This document shows positions 62,350 through 64,000 of a DNA stretch of 64,000 nucleotides, one piece after another; positions within the stretch are counted from its first letter, which is position 1, and every line of letters starts with the position of its first letter. Below the pieces are notes generated by a model. The model ran no database searches. It was not told the DNA's origin and saw nothing but the letters and a program-made list of their open reading frames with translations. Origin of the DNA: Chamaea fasciata (Eukaryota; Chordata; Aves; Passeriformes; Sylviidae); NCBI GenBank assembly GCA_029207755.1, contig JARCOQ010000002.1, forward strand, positions 41,488,244-41,552,243, written 5' to 3'. Both the position numbers and the translations under genes were made by a program.

Positions 62350-62739
62350 CTACAACTAGCTACAGCAAGATGCAGCACCTTTGAGGCTGTTTCAAGATCT
62401 TAAATAGTCAATTCTCATTTTCGCTTGCTGTTCTTAAATCCATTTTTTTCTTGAATTCATAGAGCTTCATCTCACCCCATTGTGCAAAACCATGTGACTT
62501 AATTTCAGAGCTAACAGTGTTTAGTGTTTTCTTCCTTGAGTCTCTTGCTTGGAGAGCCAGGCTGTTTTGTGAAGCTCTCAGCACTTCTTTCTGTCCAAAA
62601 AGAAAACATGAAAAAGGAAATTACTGTCCTCCTCCATTGTGCGAAAGAGTTTGTGACCCCAAACACTGCACTGGCTCAGAAATCAGGTGACAAAACATTT
62701 ATCTTAAAATCCCTTTATTCTTATTAGTCTTGTAATTAA
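62350..62739. other. Intronic sequence, nothing recognised
   Basis: Unique sequence between the G/T tract and a T homopolymer. Confidence 0.5.
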
Positions 62740-62757
62740 TTTTTTTTTTTTTTTTTT
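62740..62757. repeat. T18 homopolymer
   Basis: Uninterrupted run of 18 T. Confidence 0.85.
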
Positions 62758-63450
62758 GTATCAAGCAATTGCTTTGGATGTTTTTTTACTTAGTCGAACT
62801 TTAGTTAACAAGATCGTACCAAAATAAAAAAACCAAAAAATTAACTCCCAAAGTCAACACACTACTAAAGATCCTATGAAATCCACAATCACTAATAGTT
62901 TAGTTAATTGGGATTATGCCCTACTCCCTAATTCTCTTTGATTTCTTCTTATCTTCTAGATAATAATGTTTCTGTAAGTGGGAGAGATGTTTGTCAGCAT
63001 CTTGGTACCATCTTTGCCATAGCTGTCAGAATTTTCATAACCTGGGCAGGAGAAGAAAATGCATATACCAGCCTGGAATAACTAAGGAATCTGCATTTCC
63101 AGGAACTCAGGGTACTCAGAGTCACCCTTGGCAACACTTGGTCAGATGTTTCTTCCCTAAAGTGTTTGTTTGCACCACACTTGCAAAGGCTGGTGTTTGG
63201 GTCCTGAGCAAACACCTTTTCCTCCAGCATCCTACAATCTAAGCACACGGAGAGGACATTACTGTCTTGGGCACATTGACCTCTTACTGGTTGTGAGCAA
63301 TATTGGTACAGGTGTTCTGCAAGGCAGAGTAGTTTACTTTCTAGACAAAATTGTATTGCTTTTAGGTGAAATATTATTTGTCTGAATTAGAACATACTAC
63401 ATCGAGTTTGCATTTAGTTGCCATTAATGATCATGAAAATGATTCCTCAC
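62758..63450. other. Intronic sequence, nothing recognised
   Basis: Unique sequence up to the LTR start. Confidence 0.5.
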
Positions 63451-64000
63451 TGTCCTGGGTTGAAGTATATTCTATCACCATCTTCATGAACTGTTGAAAC
63501 CAGGTGAGGCAGTGCTCCCTGCCTCCTCCACTCTGAATTATCTTCTGTTAATGGGCCCATCAGCACCTTTGCTGCACAGATCACAGATAACCCCCTCCTG
63601 GACTACCTCCTGTTAATGGGCCCATCAGGCCTTATCACATGACTCACCATCCCATTGTGAGATGCTCCGCCCAGAGGGAGGAACCAAGCATTCCAGCCTG
63701 GATATAAGCTCAGACTCTGAACACCAGAGCAGCACTTACCTACTAGACTCCCAGAGGACAAGGGCTACTGCTGGATCTTCAGACCCATTATTTCTACAGG
63801 ATCACCGCTTCAACAGAACCACTCTGCTTGGACTGCTACCACCATAGGGTGTCAGGTTGTATTCTGTCTTTGTCAGGGTTCTTGTACTACTGCATATATA
63901 TTTTTATTTTTTTTTCCCCTATAAAATTATAATTCTGACCTACGATCTCCCACTGGTTTGATTTCAAACTAGTACACTCACTCTTCAGATCATGGAAGTT
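63451..64000 (+). mobile_element. Partial LTR of an endogenous retrovirus-like element
   Basis: The block starts TGTCCTGGGTTGAAG, a TG-type LTR terminus, right after ordinary intron sequence. It contains a 19-bp direct repeat with core TTAATGGGCCCATCAG at 63545-63563 and 63610-63628. A promoter-like GATATAAGCTCAGACTC begins at 63701. A T-rich stretch and CCCCTATAAAATTATAATTC (from about 63917) follow, resembling an R/U5 region with a polyadenylation-type signal. The order U3-TATA-R-U5 gives plus orientation. The 3' end lies beyond the window, so I cannot say whether this is a solo LTR or leads a provirus. No coding region is visible. The likeness to bird LTRs is from memory. Confidence 0.65.

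Noticed and set aside
62123..62359. Phe/Val/Gly-rich 78-codon open frame
   Set aside because: It is the direct translation of the G/T low-complexity tract.

Overview
The window is vertebrate nuclear DNA, almost certainly from a bird. It is AT-rich and CpG-poor, has no dense coding, and carries several CR1 LINE fragments with the typical avian 3' end (ATTCTRTGA-type). Two LTR insertions resemble families I remember from songbirds, so a passerine is my best guess; that part rests on memory and is unverified.

Only one piece of a protein-coding gene is supportable: a 240-bp exon on the + strand at 45916-46155. It encodes part of the extracellular amino-terminal domain of an AMPA-type ionotropic glutamate receptor, best matching GRIA4 (GluA4). 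It has a canonical acceptor and donor, and phase 1 on both sides. I find no neighbouring GRIA4 exon on either side, so the window is one small exon inside more than 45.9 kb of upstream intron and more than 17.8 kb of downstream intron.

Layout. 1-2137: intron with a complete solo LTR (1324-2132, minus) flanked by a 5-bp duplication. 2138-21763: plain intron with a few microsatellites. 21764-34116: a short CR1 tail, AT-rich palindromic stretches, a 20-bp tandem duplication. 34117-42008: the repeat-rich part, with CR1 copies in both orientations around a degenerate LTR-retroelement segment. 42009-45892: intron leading to the exon. 46156-63450: downstream intron with a CR1 fragment, A-rich tracts, an (AT)13 repeat and a G/T-only tract with G-quadruplex potential. 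63451-64000: the start of another LTR running off the window edge.

All other open reading frames are short, unrelated to families I recognise, and explained by chance, GC-rich repeats or CR1 remnants. I see no RNA gene, CRISPR array, operon or novel defence-like system. The most useful second looks are the microsatellite inside the exon's polypyrimidine tract, the inverted CR1 pair, the G/T tract and the LTR insertions.
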